Of a stretch of 19,608 bases of DNA, positions 9,601 through 19,585 are shown piece after piece. This stretch comes from Phoronis ovalis (Eukaryota; Phoronida; Phoronidae), in contig JAOXYB010015354.1 of assembly GCA_028565635.1 (NCBI GenBank), positions 1-19,608 of the forward strand. The letters are read 5' to 3'. Under the pieces are notes generated by a model. It was given only the letters and a program-made list of their open reading frames with translations, searched no databases and was not told where the DNA came from. The position numbers and the translations under genes were made by a program. Position 1 is the first letter of the stretch, and each line of letters begins with the position of its first letter.

Positions 9601-12600
9601 AAAGAGAATTTTCCTTATATAATTTTCTTAAAAACACGTTGAAGAATAAATAAAATGAACATCCACACCTATCTATATTTTTTCACGTAGACTATTTTTA
9701 ATCGGGCTAAGTCTGTATAAAATCTGTATTAAAATAACCCAATTGTTTAAAATGACACTAGTATTGACTAAAATACTGAATTAATATATATACAGGTTTA
9801 GCTTCGTTACTTTAGTAATATTTAAGTATATTATGGTTTATGGTTTTGTAAAAAAAGGGGACCAGAAAAGTAAATTTTATGTATTTTTAATTGAATTACC
9901 TGAACGATTAATTTACTGACATTACTGTTATAAATGAAGAAATAAGAGTGAAATTGTCAACTACCAATATATTAACCTTAATAGTGTCAGTTCTTCTTGC
10001 AACTGCAGACAACCTAACAATATTTTCGCGTTTAAGAAAAAAAAACAGCTGCAAAATAGTTAGTTTTATTACAGCGCTTTTTAACCGACGGAGAAAAGTA
10101 CACAGCATCTTTACAACCTAAGGGACATAATAAGGAAACAGTTAAACTGAACCCTGAATAGTCCGTTCTTGTTACCAACTTTTTTATTTGTGTCACATTT
10201 TAGTCACACGCTCTTGCAATTGCAAAACTATCCTTAGCAGTTGTTTGCCATACTGAAAAATAATTGTCACCACGTTCCGTCTATGCACAAAATACAATTT
10301 CAAAATGTCTGAACTTGACGTTTGCGATCCAGGATTTGCGATTTGCCAGGAGTTCAGAAAACGTATACGTGTACGTGGCTAACACGTTTTTGTTTCGTAA
10401 TATATAAGGCCTTCCTAGTTGTCGTTAAAGTCTCAACCCGCAGGCAGAAAATATGAGATTTGCGGGCTAGCATAACAACGCATAACAAAATGTCAGATTT
10501 TTGAATATTCATTTAATCATAGATTTAATCATTTAATTTTATTTACATTTTTCGCGTTTGTACAATATTTGTGAAAAAATTCGAGATATTTTTATTTTGC
10601 TGTCGAACAGATACCCTTTTATTCACAAAGTGTACTGTTTCCATTCCCTCTACGCCCTAACCTAGTGTAACGTTTGAAAAATGCAATGAGAAAAGATTTC
10701 AACTGAAATCACTGACTGCTCTTATTGCTTTAGTGTTCGCCGCGGCATGTCCATCTAGCAGACCTGAAATCAAATTCCGCAGTGTACCCTCAAAATGAGA
10801 GTGTTTCATAAAACTTATCAATGGCACGACGCCATTTTTGTATTCATTAATAACTTACTATTTCGGTGCAAGGTCATAATAAAAGCAAAAGCTAATAGAA
10901 AAAGCTATGATCTTTTTTGAATTTGATAACTGCTATGTGCAATTTATGAAGATTGACACCACAATATTAATGTGTAATAGTGTAACACCTGCTGTAATTG
11001 CATAAAAATTGTGCTCCCTATTTGTTGGGCTGCGTCAATAGAATTTTTTTAAATATATAGCTCTGTGTTTCCAAATAATTTCACTTTTTATATCTCTTCA
11101 TTTTAATTCTCAAATTTATAGAAGACAGGTACGATATACGACGATGACGACGAACGCATTGTGACAAAAACCTGGAAAAATTATTGAAAGTAAAAACTTC
11201 CGTATTTATTTCTATGTACAAAATATTGTTTTGTTTTACTATTCCTACACAAAAAAATATATTGTCTGCAATAATTACGTTCATTGGATTATTTCCAACC
11301 TTCTATGTTTTAATCACCATCACCACTGCTTCCAAACCGCAACCACGTCACTCTTTTACACTTGGTTCCCATAGCCGAATTTTTTTAATAAAAAATAATG
11401 ATATTAATAATTCATAAATACGACCTTCATTTGCGATATTTATCCTGAGGTGGAAGCGTAAGTGTTATAATTTTTGTAGCTAGTTATTTTTCCGTAAAGG
11501 ATCATTTTTCTCTAAAGAATATTTTATTTTTGTGTTTCTAAATTATACTTCAAAAATAAAAATTCGCACATGTTTAAATTAATTAATTACATTTCATCAT
11601 GTCAAGGACAATGAATGGGTTGAATTTAAAAAAAATCAATGACACGATTCAAGGTGCGTGAAATGTCAAACTAGAAATTATAACATACATTATTTTCAGT
11701 CGGTAAGATTGAAAAAAAATAATTTGCAAAATGTTTTAATTTTGATAGGCCTAAGTTACTCGCGAATAGTTACGCCTGTTACAGAAGACATTTAACTGCG
11801 TATAGCAGTAATGTGGTCCCAGTCCTGTATGATCTTGATTGACAGGGCATTGTAAAGATGTGTGAAAAGAAACTAATATCTGTTTTAAAAAATTCTACTC
11901 GGTTCATAAGCGTAGCACAAACACATGAAAAGACTCGGTATGCGGTGGGTTATCACGGAGGTTATCACACAGTCACACACTGTTAAAGCAAATCAAAATA
12001 TCTGGTTTATGATTAGGTCATTATAAACATGAAATCTTTGACTGACATTGTTACTTGTGTTTTGGGTAAATGTTATGACCAAAAGTAATATGCTTACTCG
12101 TGTAAGGAATATATTTCGTGAGGTTTTTTTTACAGCGGTTAAATGTAAGCGAATAATTGTCTGTACAAGCGCCGAGGAAACAATGTGTTACCAGTTGGGA
12201 AGAAAGAATAATACATATAGTTTTAAACTTAAAACCAATTTGATAAAACGTTTCTGAAGTAAATAAGACCGGTATGAAATATTGTGATATTCAATTTTAC
12301 GTCCACTATCCTACTGCAAATTATCAATTCCTTATTTCCCATTTCTTCCGTTTGTATGCAGTCCTACAATTGTCGTGAAGCCCCAACAGCATACCAGCCG
12401 TTTCTTATATTCCAAAAATAAGCTCAATCGTTGCCAAATTGGTTAATATATAGTATCTCAACGGTACTGAATGGATTGAATTAAAAGAGTCAGGGACTAC
12501 CCTAAAGGTAAACAGCAGCTCAAATTGTCAACATGAATTTCACTTTGTGATTGTAAAGTCGGTGTATAGGTTACCTGGGGATAGATACATTGATAGAGAC

Positions 12601-15600
12601 AAAGGGTTTATTAAAGATTAATAATTTTAAGAAAATGTAACAATGTCAAAGTTTTTGCATTGCAATTCATATAGTAAACCGCATCTATTTCTATTTGCCT
12701 ACATATAAGCAGTGTCATTCTACCACCTGCATGAATGCAAGCGTAGCTCACGGCAGACATCTTTTGTGAAAGGAAAAATGTAAGTTATGCACTGTAGGCA
12801 AATTAATTTAATTTTTATCTCCTATAAGCTATCTCGCCAAACTTCAATGAAATTAAAATTAAAATTAAAATATCTGTGGCTTACTAAATAAGAAGCGCAA
12901 GGCTTTGTGAAATATCTGCATTTGCTACATCAACAAATATAGTTTAGTCGTTATTTAAATTCTATAAGTAGATTCTAACACTCCTTCCTTTTGATTTCAG
13001 TACCCAAATCTCTAACACAAGTATGCTTTAACAATAAATTAAAATCAATGCTTTGCTCCATCTATATTTCAGATATATACGCTATATAAATGGAACGACA
13101 AAGACAAATATGACAAATATCCCTCATGCAATATACAGGTTATACTGACTGCAATTCCTCTTACTGCATCATTCTACATAAGTTGTTGGTGCATCAAATC
13201 TTCGCAAGAAAGATGTACCCATCATTGAGACATTTGATTGAACTTAGTACAGATTGTCTCATAATAGCCAAATGAATCTCATTAAACATGCATGTTTTCT
13301 ATTTGTTGCAGGGAGTAAGGAAGCCGCATTTACATACGCAATCAGTTCTGCCGGAGTAGCATACGCAGTAACCCAAGCTTGTAGCTCAGGGAATATGACA
13401 ACATGCGGATGTGATAAAGAAAGACTGCGTGGTACAAAAGCAGACGGATGGAAATGGGGAGGGTGTAGTGCAGATATAAAATATGGACTTAGTTTTGCCA
13501 AGTTGTTTGTTGATGCGAGAGAAATGAGTTCAGACGCAAGAGCGTTAATGAATTTGCATAACAATAGGGCAGGAAGAAAGGTGAGTAAAACTAAATCTAT
13601 GCTAATGAGGATTCTACAATTCACAGATAGAGAGATATGGATCAAGGCGTTAATTGTACAACAGCAATAATAACAGTTTCAAAATAAACAGGCATATTTT
13701 AATTTTCCTTACGAAATATGATACCTCTAGCCCGTCGCACAAGTCAAGAGTATACAACACAATATATAGCATAATTGCCCAACTGACATTAAAACATAAT
13801 CAGTTAGTCAGCAAAAAATCTAACCGTTACTTGCCGTGTACGCTAGGAATATGCCACCAAGATGTGAAGCGTACGCAAAATAGAGTTGTGAAGTCGCATC
13901 TTTGACCACACGACCCATGCAGTGTCACAATAGCAACCACATTGAATTGTGAAATGTTAAGTCACGCCTAAAGTCTCTACTCCAAGACTAAATTTCAACT
14001 AATGTTCAACCCAAAAAAAATATTAAACGCTACACTATGATTAACAAAGCAGACATCAACCTATGCTTGTGATCCGTCGTATTTTATATGTGGAATATGT
14101 TATTCGAATAACATGATATCAGCACAGTATTGGAAATAAAGTAGCCCTTAACTAAAATTATAACGTACAATATGTTTATCAAGATGATCCTTATCAAAAT
14201 TTTACTAAAATGTGTTATGGTAATGGTCCGTGTTCTATGTGACAAATTTGAGAGAATCCTGGGCTGTCTGTAGGTAAGGCCCGCTGTCATTTGAAAAGCA
14301 ACTGTCTTTAAGCACACAATAACGCAATTTCCTAAAAATATTTCTTTTGCCCGTGCATCTTTCTGGTGCCTTTTCAGTTTGCTTTGTATCCACTCCATTG
14401 ATAAAAATAATTAAAAACAGATGTCCCACCTGGAGGAAGACGGTATGGGCTGATCTACATGATGAATAAAGATGAACAAAGGAAAAGACATAAAAGTACA
14501 ATATAATATAAACATAAAAAAATTATGTTACTAAGCTATATTACTAGGATTTTACGACATTTTAATGTCTCCAGGTGTTAGTATTAGACGTAATTATTTA
14601 AAGTACTGAATAATAACTATACTGAAATCTGGAATGTTTAAAATGGTATTTCACCTACGTTAACAAAATGTAAATAATTTAAAATCCAAACGGCATTTAA
14701 AATTTTCAGACGTAGTCTCACGTAATTTCAAGTAACGCGTTTCACACAGCTTCATTATGTTCGAAACGCTAGAGGTCCAAATCTCATGAAATTCTCACAT
14801 TAATGCTGACAGCTATGGAGATGCATAAATATTTTACTCGAAGTGATATTTTTTTTATTTATACAGGCGCTCAAAACGTTTGAACGTTTCATGAGGCTTT
14901 GTAATGGCCAAATTAAAATACAAATATAACACAAACTGTAATAGTCATAAATACATAACATTCTATAGATTTCACCATCTGCAGCAAAATGTTTTGAATT
15001 TCACGAAACATGAATCGCTAGTATTGTCGAGCCATGTTTTTTTTGTTTGAGACCTTGTTTAATAATTTACTTGAAAATACATAAGATTACATCACCTTAA
15101 AAATAGTTGTTCTGAAATCTTACAAATTACAATAACACTATTCTTAATTAGTTGTGCCTGTGTTATCTCTCACCCTCATGTCATGTAGCTCTTAAATCAA
15201 AATTAAGCCTTTTTACGACCACACAAATTATACCAAATAAGAAAGACAGAATTTAGCGTATGCCATGGTATTTATTTACAATTCTTTTTTATTCACACTT
15301 AAAAAAGAAATGTGTTAGTGAGCCAATGTCAAAAGTTATCTTTACTATCTTCGATATGGTAATGATGCATGATTGCGCCTGTGCGTGGGCTCTGATCCCG
15401 CCAGATGGTAGCTATAGCGAAATCATGGATGATGGATGGGAGTAGTGTCACCCTCATTGTTGGAAGATAACTTTTTTTGATACGTTATGGAACGCTTGTG
15501 TACCTGTTGTGCAAGCTGAAACGGTGTAATAGCACGCGAAGCTAATGACAAGTGACGTTGACTGAGGTAACAATGTATCAATATGCTGGAAACACACGTA

Positions 15601-18326
15601 CAAATAAGGGCTAATGTGTACTCGCTGGTAATTAGCTGTGTTGCAAAAATCAAGAAGGCGCGTAGCGTTTAACTTTAATTTTCTGTCAGAGTTGAGAGGA
15701 TGGAAAATTAAATGTACCACTTGAGCGTATTTTTTTTATAGACATGCTTCCAAAAATGCGGGCCAACATATAAGTAAGAGTGCATAAATTGTTATCATAC
15801 CTTTACACATCTGTAGCTAATTTCAGGTGGACAATAAATTTTCAAAGCAATTCTTTCACGCAGGGAGTTAGATATTTATTAGAGTCACATCTGTACCGGA
15901 AGTCACATCTGTGCCGGAAGACTATATAGGTGTGAGTTTTTCATCCGCAAATTGATTGGCCGCCATTTGTAACACTTCCACTCTAAACCCTAATTTGCAC
16001 TAAGGATGACCCTGTCTATAAAGGATTCATCTAACGCTTGATTTCATTTTAAGTTTATCGAAATCATCCTCTTATCACGAAAATATAAAACAGGATACAT
16101 ATTATTGAAACTAGTTATTTTATTATCTATTTAGAACAAAGGACATTTAATGAGATGCACGGATGTTATCTATGATATATGCATACATCCCCGAGCATAC
16201 ATCCCCGAGCATACATCCCCGAGCATACATCCCCGAGCATACATCCCCGAGCATACTTCACGATTGTTAGTTGCCACTGCATTATAGATTATCAAATCAT
16301 TTTATGTGAAAAGGGTAGATTAAGCTTTTCCCTAAGCAATTCGTCTTTTACAGATACTGAGGCTGATGTTTTATGTTTCTTCTTTTGAGACAAAATCACA
16401 CATTAGTAATGAAAGTTCCATACTATTTACCAACACTACAGGATATTTGCGTTAGTTCATTTTTATATCTTGTGGTTTGAAAATTCGATTGAAGTGAACA
16501 TACATGCCCACCTCTTCAGACCACAAAAGAACTAAAAATACGAATATCAAAATATTGTTCATGGACAATTACTTTGTTTATGTTATTTTCTTGCTTGGTA
16601 CAAAATGCAATAAATAACTGTCAGTAACATTATTCACAGTTGTTAAGTCATAAATAATTTTATATGTAGATGGCGGTTACCGGTTGGTTTTTTTATGACT
16701 GTCATAGCAACATTTCTCACATTTCCACAATTGCAAAGAATCTTTCACACAGACAGCAAAGTAAGAAAAACGCCAACATGGCAATCAACCTTTCAACTAT
16801 CAGATTTATTGTCCATGATTATTTTGTAATTTGTTTTTGTTTCTGTATACACTCCTTTTATGACCATATCATTGGTGCAAGAAACGAAAATTGTTGTCGT
16901 AGAAAAAGAGTATAATGCCTATTTTATGGTGACCACCTCTTCACATTCTCGGGTGAAGCAGATCCATGTTACACAGATGTTAACGATGAAATAAAATTTG
17001 CTAAAAAACTTGATTCGAAATATTTAAATTATTACGAAGATAATGAACGAAAAAGTAAAAGCAAAGTTAAAGTATGGCATATATATATTGATAATTTTTG
17101 GAAAATTTCAATACATTTTATGTGACATATTTGAAAGCAACATATTTATATTGTAAAACCACGAACATGATAATAAATAAAACTTTTTTTGTAAATTTGC
17201 CAATATAAAATTAGGTTTAATGTCTTTCCAGTCATTACATAACTGCTTAAATCATAGGTAATGTTTGCACTGTACATACACTGTGCATAGGACATTACCT
17301 ACATTATGTTACAGTAACAGTAACAGTAATTTCAATTTTCCTTCGGTAAAAGGCCGAGAACAGTATATGGTTTTTCATATGTTTTTAATGTCCTATCTTT
17401 CTTCTTAATATGTTCCATTAGTCTGTCTACGGGCCAAATGCACTAATTATATCGATAATTGTAAATTTTACTTCCATATTTTATTTTTTACGAGCAACAG
17501 CAAAACCACGAATGGAATATTTGAATGTATATTTGGGTTCTGGTTACTCTATTTTTTCTTTTTTAATTATTACCAATAACTAACTAAAGCCTTCTTATAA
17601 ATTAAATAGAAATATATAAAGTTGTGTAAAACCGAGGTCATAAAATTCCATTTTATATCTTTCTGTTGCGATTAGTGTCTTGATATTATCTATATTAATG
17701 AAGAAATAATACTAAAGTGGTCAACTAGCAATGATGTAATTAGTACTTCGTTAACCTCGAATTTTTTCGTTAAAAACATTGTCAAAACTGATATCTATCA
17801 TATTCAACGTTGTACATGTGGGATCTATTTCTTTGTATTTCAGGCTGTAAAAAAGGCTGTTCAGCTAGAATGCAAATGCCACGGAGTGTCTGGCTCATGT
17901 GCTATGAAAACGTGCTGGACTACTTTACCACCATTTAGAAAAGTAGGAGACTTACTTATGAAGAAATATCAAAAAGCCAAACACGTTTCTCCGTTTTCAA
18001 CGCGAAGCTTACGAAAGCCTGTGCTTTTAAAGTTAAAACGTTCAAAAAGACCTGGGTCAAAACCCAGGCGGAGTGATATTATATATTTAGACAAATCACC
18101 TAACTACTGCGAATATGATAATGTGACAGGGTCACTGGGTACACGAGGTAGATCTTGCAATAGAACTTCAACTGACACGGACGGTTGTGATTTAATGTGT
18201 TGTGGACGAGGATATAATACACATCAATATACTAAAGTTTGGCAATGTAATTGTAAATTTCACTGGTGTTGTCACGTGACTTGCAATAAATGTAGCGCGA
18301 GAACAGAGGAATACACATGCAAATAA
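3536..18326 (+). CDS. Wnt7: Wnt7-type secreted Wnt ligand, four coding exons (whole gene span)
   Basis: This is the full coding span, join(3536..3612, 7505..7734, 13312..13580, 17844..18326), giving 352 residues plus TAA. Wnt proteins are secreted, lipid-modified ligands that bind Frizzled and LRP5/6 or other co-receptors. In order, the protein shows a signal peptide (about 1-22), the Wnt N-terminal alpha-helical domain (about 31-240), a basic linker (about 241-275) and the C-terminal cysteine finger (276-352). It has 24 cysteines after the signal peptide, the full Wnt set. Wnt7 rather than Wnt5 or another subfamily is supported by [14 protein letters not shown] (38-51), [11 protein letters not shown] (147-157), LMNLHNN (181-187) and [11 protein letters not shown] (325-335), and by a length within a few residues of vertebrate Wnt7 (about 349). 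Intron phases 2, 1 and 0 restore the frame at all three junctions. No frameshift or premature stop is seen. Subfamily assignment is by recalled family sequence, not a computed tree. Confidence 0.96.
5626..5700 (+). promoter_or_regulatory. strong decoy splice acceptor with a donor 45 bp downstream in intron 1
   Basis: CTGACTACCCTCTCTCCACCGCAG provides a branch-like CTGAC, a continuous pyrimidine tract and a CAG ending at 5650. GTAG|GTAACA at 5696 provides a donor. The enclosed segment 5651-5695 is 45 nt. If it were spliced between exons 1 and 2, the frame would reach a TAA after seven codons, so it could only be a non-coding or poison exon. Confidence 0.3.
5840..5901. repeat. inverted repeat in intron 1, 14 bp with one bulge
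   Basis: AGATTAC (5840-5846) plus TGATACC (5848-5854) pairs with GGTATCA (5888-5894) plus GTAATCT (5895-5901). Only C5847 is unpaired, and the loop is 33 nt. It may be a foldback remnant or an intronic RNA hairpin. No function is known. Confidence 0.4.
7505..7734 (+). CDS. Wnt7: Wnt7 coding exon 2: start of the N-terminal Wnt domain
   Basis: The exon begins after the acceptor TAATTTCAG (AG at 7503-7504) and encodes residues 26-102 plus the first base of Gly103. It carries [20 protein letters not shown] (residues 29-48), which is close to vertebrate Wnt7, then the ICQSRPDAI segment, four conserved cysteines (C40, C54, C75, C86) and the RWNCT motif. N85-C-T is the N-glycosylation sequon found at this place in most Wnts. 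The ending chosen here, at the weak donor ATAG|GTCGGT, gives the usual family spacing FG-x4-I-GSKEAAF. A second in-phase donor (CCAG|GTAAAA) would move the end to 7746 and add four residues (see the separate entry). The stretch TTPDSSTSM (87-95) is variable in the family and is one residue longer than I recall for human WNT7A. Confidence 0.95.
7731..7752 (+). promoter_or_regulatory. tandem alternative 5' splice sites of exon 2
   Basis: Two GT donors lie 12 bp apart and both leave the exon in phase 1. The first is G|GTCGGT with the intron starting at 7735. The second is CAG|GTAAAA with the intron starting at 7747. Both splice in frame to exon 3. The first gives the family-standard I-GSKEAAF join, and the second inserts Gly-Arg-Tyr-Pro before Gly-Ser. 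The second fits the consensus better at -3, +3 and +4. The first has G at +5 and T at +6. Which one is used cannot be told from sequence alone. Confidence 0.6.
7735..13311 (+). other. Wnt7: Wnt7 intron 2 (5577 bp, phase 1; 5565 bp if the second donor is used)
   Basis: The intron ends at TTGTTGCAG. It is AT-rich and non-coding as far as can be seen. A GC-richer island at about 8035-8140 encodes a short Cys-rich reading frame and contains an inverted repeat with 7-bp arms (ACCCTGG 8100-8106, CCAGGGT 8131-8137). Small simple repeats include GCATAACAAC/GCATAACAAA near 10467-10486 and a 6-bp AAATTA repeat at 12850-12870. Other open frames (8966-9178, 9424-9642, 12048-12257) lack recognisable features. 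Confidence 0.85.
12850..12870. repeat. microsatellite, period 6 (AAATTA), about 3.5 copies
   Basis: Three full AAATTA units and a partial fourth lie in intron 2. This is simple AT-rich slippage sequence. Confidence 0.7.
13312..13580 (+). CDS. Wnt7: Wnt7 coding exon 3: middle of the N-terminal Wnt domain
   Basis: The exon starts after a strong acceptor, CTATTTGTTGCAG, with AG at 13310-13311. It ends at a consensus donor, AAAG|GTGAGT, at 13581. It encodes residues 103 (last two bases) to 192. Visible family blocks are [20 protein letters not shown], the cysteine group C126, C134, C136 and C154, [11 protein letters not shown], and [11 protein letters not shown] followed by AGRK. N130-M-T is a second N-glycosylation sequon, at the position of the one reported in vertebrate Wnt7. 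The loop between CGCDKE and GWKWGG is one residue shorter than I recall for human WNT7A. This compensates for the extra residue in exon 2. The intron after K192 is in phase 0. Confidence 0.97.
15883..15918. repeat. tandem duplication of an 18-bp unit
   Basis: AGTCACATCTGTACCGGA is followed directly by AGTCACATCTGTGCCGGA. The copies differ at one base, so the duplication looks recent. Confidence 0.8.
16182..16256. repeat. tandem repeat, 5 perfect copies of a 14-bp unit plus a partial copy
   Basis: CATACATCCCCGAG is repeated five times without a mismatch (16182-16251) and followed by CATAC. The unit is GC-richer than the intron around it. Perfect identity suggests recent expansion and probable copy-number polymorphism. 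Confidence 0.95.
17255..17328. repeat. two-part hairpin followed by a triple ACAGTA repeat
   Basis: TAGGTAATGT (17255-17264) pairs perfectly with ACATTACCTA (17292-17301). Inside it TGCAC (17266-17270) pairs with GTGCA (17283-17287). Eleven bases downstream of the stem, ACAGTA occurs three times in tandem (17311-17328). At 47 nt the hairpin is short for a microRNA precursor. Confidence 0.5.
17844..18326 (+). CDS. Wnt7: Wnt7 coding exon 4: palmitoleoylation hairpin, linker and C-terminal cysteine domain, stop
   Basis: The terminal coding exon begins in phase 0 after TTTGTATTTCAG and encodes residues 193-352 followed by TAA at 18324-18326. It starts with [19 protein letters not shown]. Ser208 in CHGVSGSC corresponds to the Wnt serine that Porcupine acylates with palmitoleate, the group that binds the Frizzled groove. 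Next come KTCWTTLP, a linker rich in Lys/Arg (11 of 23 residues over 246-268) and KSPNYCE. The C-terminal finger has [11 protein letters not shown] (311-321), the [11 protein letters not shown] block and the family-typical ending TEEYTCK. Sequons are N285-V-T and N298-R-T; the second is conserved in Wnt7 and the first looks extra. Ala212-Met213 replace the Thr-Thr usual after SGSC in vertebrate Wnt7. RSKR at 258-261 resembles a furin site but is followed by Pro. Confidence 0.98.
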   Translation, partial: AVKKAVQLECKCHGVSGSCAMKTCWTTLPPFRKVGDLLMKKYQKAKHVSPFSTRSLRKPVLLKLKRSKRPGSKPRRSDIIYLDKSPNYCEYDNVTGSLGTRGRSCNRTSTDTDGCDLMCCGRGYNTHQYTKVWQCNCKFHWCCHVTCNKCSARTEEYTCK

Positions 18327-18327
18327 A
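18322..18327 (+). terminator. AATAAA polyadenylation hexamer overlapping the Wnt7 stop codon
   Basis: The last codon AAA and the stop TAA, together with the next base, create AATAAA. If used, it would leave a 3' UTR of only some 15-30 nt, so it is more likely to be silent or weak than the main site. Confidence 0.3.
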
Positions 18328-18395
18328 GGAAACAATCACGTGTCATCCAAATAGGGCAAAATCAATCAATTTAAATCGTCGGGCGGCATGTGTAA

Positions 18396-18401
18396 AATAA
18401 A
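18396..18401 (+). terminator. candidate polyadenylation signal AATAAA
   Basis: This is the first hexamer clear of the coding region, 70 nt after the stop. Further AATAAA copies lie at 18653-18658 and 19272-19277. Which one ends the Wnt7 transcript cannot be decided without transcript data. Confidence 0.4.
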
Positions 18402-18706
18402 TCATGTCGGGAGCGTACAAGAATATGTGACAAGTCACTAAATAAGACACGCAACAGAGGAGGCGTATGAATAACGCTACGAGTACCAGGTTATTGATAA
18501 TGTCTTTTGTACATTATGACATTTAGTGCAGAACTTGGCAAATATTAAGTAATGTGTACGTTGGCTGTACAACTGGAAAAAAGTGATCGTCATTGAACAG
18601 AAATACTTCTGACTTTATACTAGAAAACGGCTTAAACAAAACTAAAGCAAAAAATAAAATGTTAACATGCCGCGGTATATAATCAATCAATCAGGCATAG
18701 GACATC

Positions 18707-18759
18707 GAGATAGTTTCTTGATTTTCTTAAATGAATCAAGATATACTAAAAACTGTCTC
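18707..18759 (+). repeat. hairpin in the probable 3' UTR or flank
   Basis: GAGATAGTTT (18707-18716) pairs with AAACTGTCTC (18750-18759) with one G-U pair. Stacked inside, CTTGATT (18717-18723) pairs with AATCAAG (18734-18740), with a 10-nt loop. A 9-nt bulge sits on the 3' side. It could be a structured 3' UTR element if the transcript extends this far. Confidence 0.4.
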
Positions 18760-18900
18760 AATGGAAGCAATACGGAACATTGTGGAACATTTTAGGAAAT
18801 TATTATGGTTCATTCAAAAGCTGCACTTTGGATACCCTACGCAGAGTGCGGGAAATAGAACGTCTCAGTGTCAAAGCTTTCTCTGTGCACACTAATTATA

Positions 18901-18939
18901 ATGCATGTGAATGATTTATTGCAATTCTATTCACTGCAT
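18901..18939 (+). repeat. second 3'-side hairpin, 11 bp with one bulge
   Basis: ATGCA plus GTGAAT (18901-18912, with T18906 bulged) pairs with ATTCAC plus TGCAT (18929-18939), with a 16-nt loop. It is short enough to be chance and relevant only if transcribed. Confidence 0.35.
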
Positions 18940-19585
18940 TGTTATGATGTTCACGCCTAAATATCCCCTAAATATCAAACAAAATTAATAATTTTGTCTC
19001 AAATATGTAGACATATTCATACCAAGCTCCCAATACATTGGTTAACACACAATGCACTTGGCCTATTAACAGTCTGTAGTGTCTAGTATATGGATGAATG
19101 CAGTGTTCCGCTCCGTGGCTACGAATGGGATCATGACTTTATTTGGGTCATAAAAAGGAACATAACAACGTTGCATTCTTACCAGTAAGTGTGTGTGTAA
19201 GTGTGTAGTGGCATTACTGTTTTAGAGTCGTGAACTTTGGACTAAGTCTCCTTATGATATCATAGTTCTGTAATAAAAACGACATAAATGTCTACAAGTT
19301 ACCAATTAGATGTAATACTCCAGTTCTGACCAGTTTCCGGCTTAATTAGGAGCGCCTCCTGGATTTGATGTCATTACATATTTATGAAGAGCACTGACAT
19401 TAATGATGATAGAGTTTTGTGTTTTATCGTTTGCAGTAAATATCACAAAATAATTTAATTACTGTAAGAAGTTTTTCATGTGGAAAAAGGATTAGCGGGT
19501 TATAGTTGTATATTTTTATATTAAAATACATAATGTTTCAAGAGACGAAGCTTGTGTACGGCGTACGTATAGATGGTGGTACTGT

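Larger units (their letters stand above)
13581..17843 (+). other. Wnt7: Wnt7 intron 3 (4263 bp, phase 0)
   Basis: The intron runs from GTGAGT to TGTATTTCAG with a T-rich tract. No gene is supported inside it. It holds the 14-bp tandem array at 16182-16256, the 18-bp duplication at 15883-15918, and a hairpin plus an ACAGTA repeat at 17255-17328. Short open frames such as 14084-14398 on the - strand and 16670-16915 on the + strand show no domain. Confidence 0.85.

Noticed and set aside
9424-9642. Overlapping open frames on both strands in intron 2
   Set aside because: Both are Lys/Asn- or Phe/Leu-rich translations of A/T-rich DNA without motifs.
10305-10382. 25-codon frame [10 protein letters not shown]... 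with a favourable AAAATG context
   Set aside because: It is very short, has no homologue I know and no splice or regulatory context. Such frames are expected by chance.
13259-13645. 128-codon open frame on the - strand across exon 3
   Set aside because: It is the antisense shadow of the conserved Wnt exon. The + strand shows the family motifs and the splice signals, and the antisense peptide has no recognisable feature.
14084-14501. Overlapping - strand frames in intron 3
   Set aside because: Two frames overlap each other, neither shows a domain, and the region is otherwise typical intron.
14868-14895. CTCAAAACGTTTGAACGTTTCATGAG semi-palindromic stretch
   Set aside because: It is built of two AACGTT palindromes. 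The arms are short and the match is imperfect, so chance is sufficient.
16179-16388. Frame translating the 14-bp repeat into a [11 protein letters not shown]-like peptide
   Set aside because: The apparent peptide repeat is a by-product of a non-coding tandem DNA repeat inside an intron.
16670-16915. 81-codon + strand frame in intron 3
   Set aside because: Composition is AT-driven with hydrophobic runs, and no domain, splice signals or codon bias support it.
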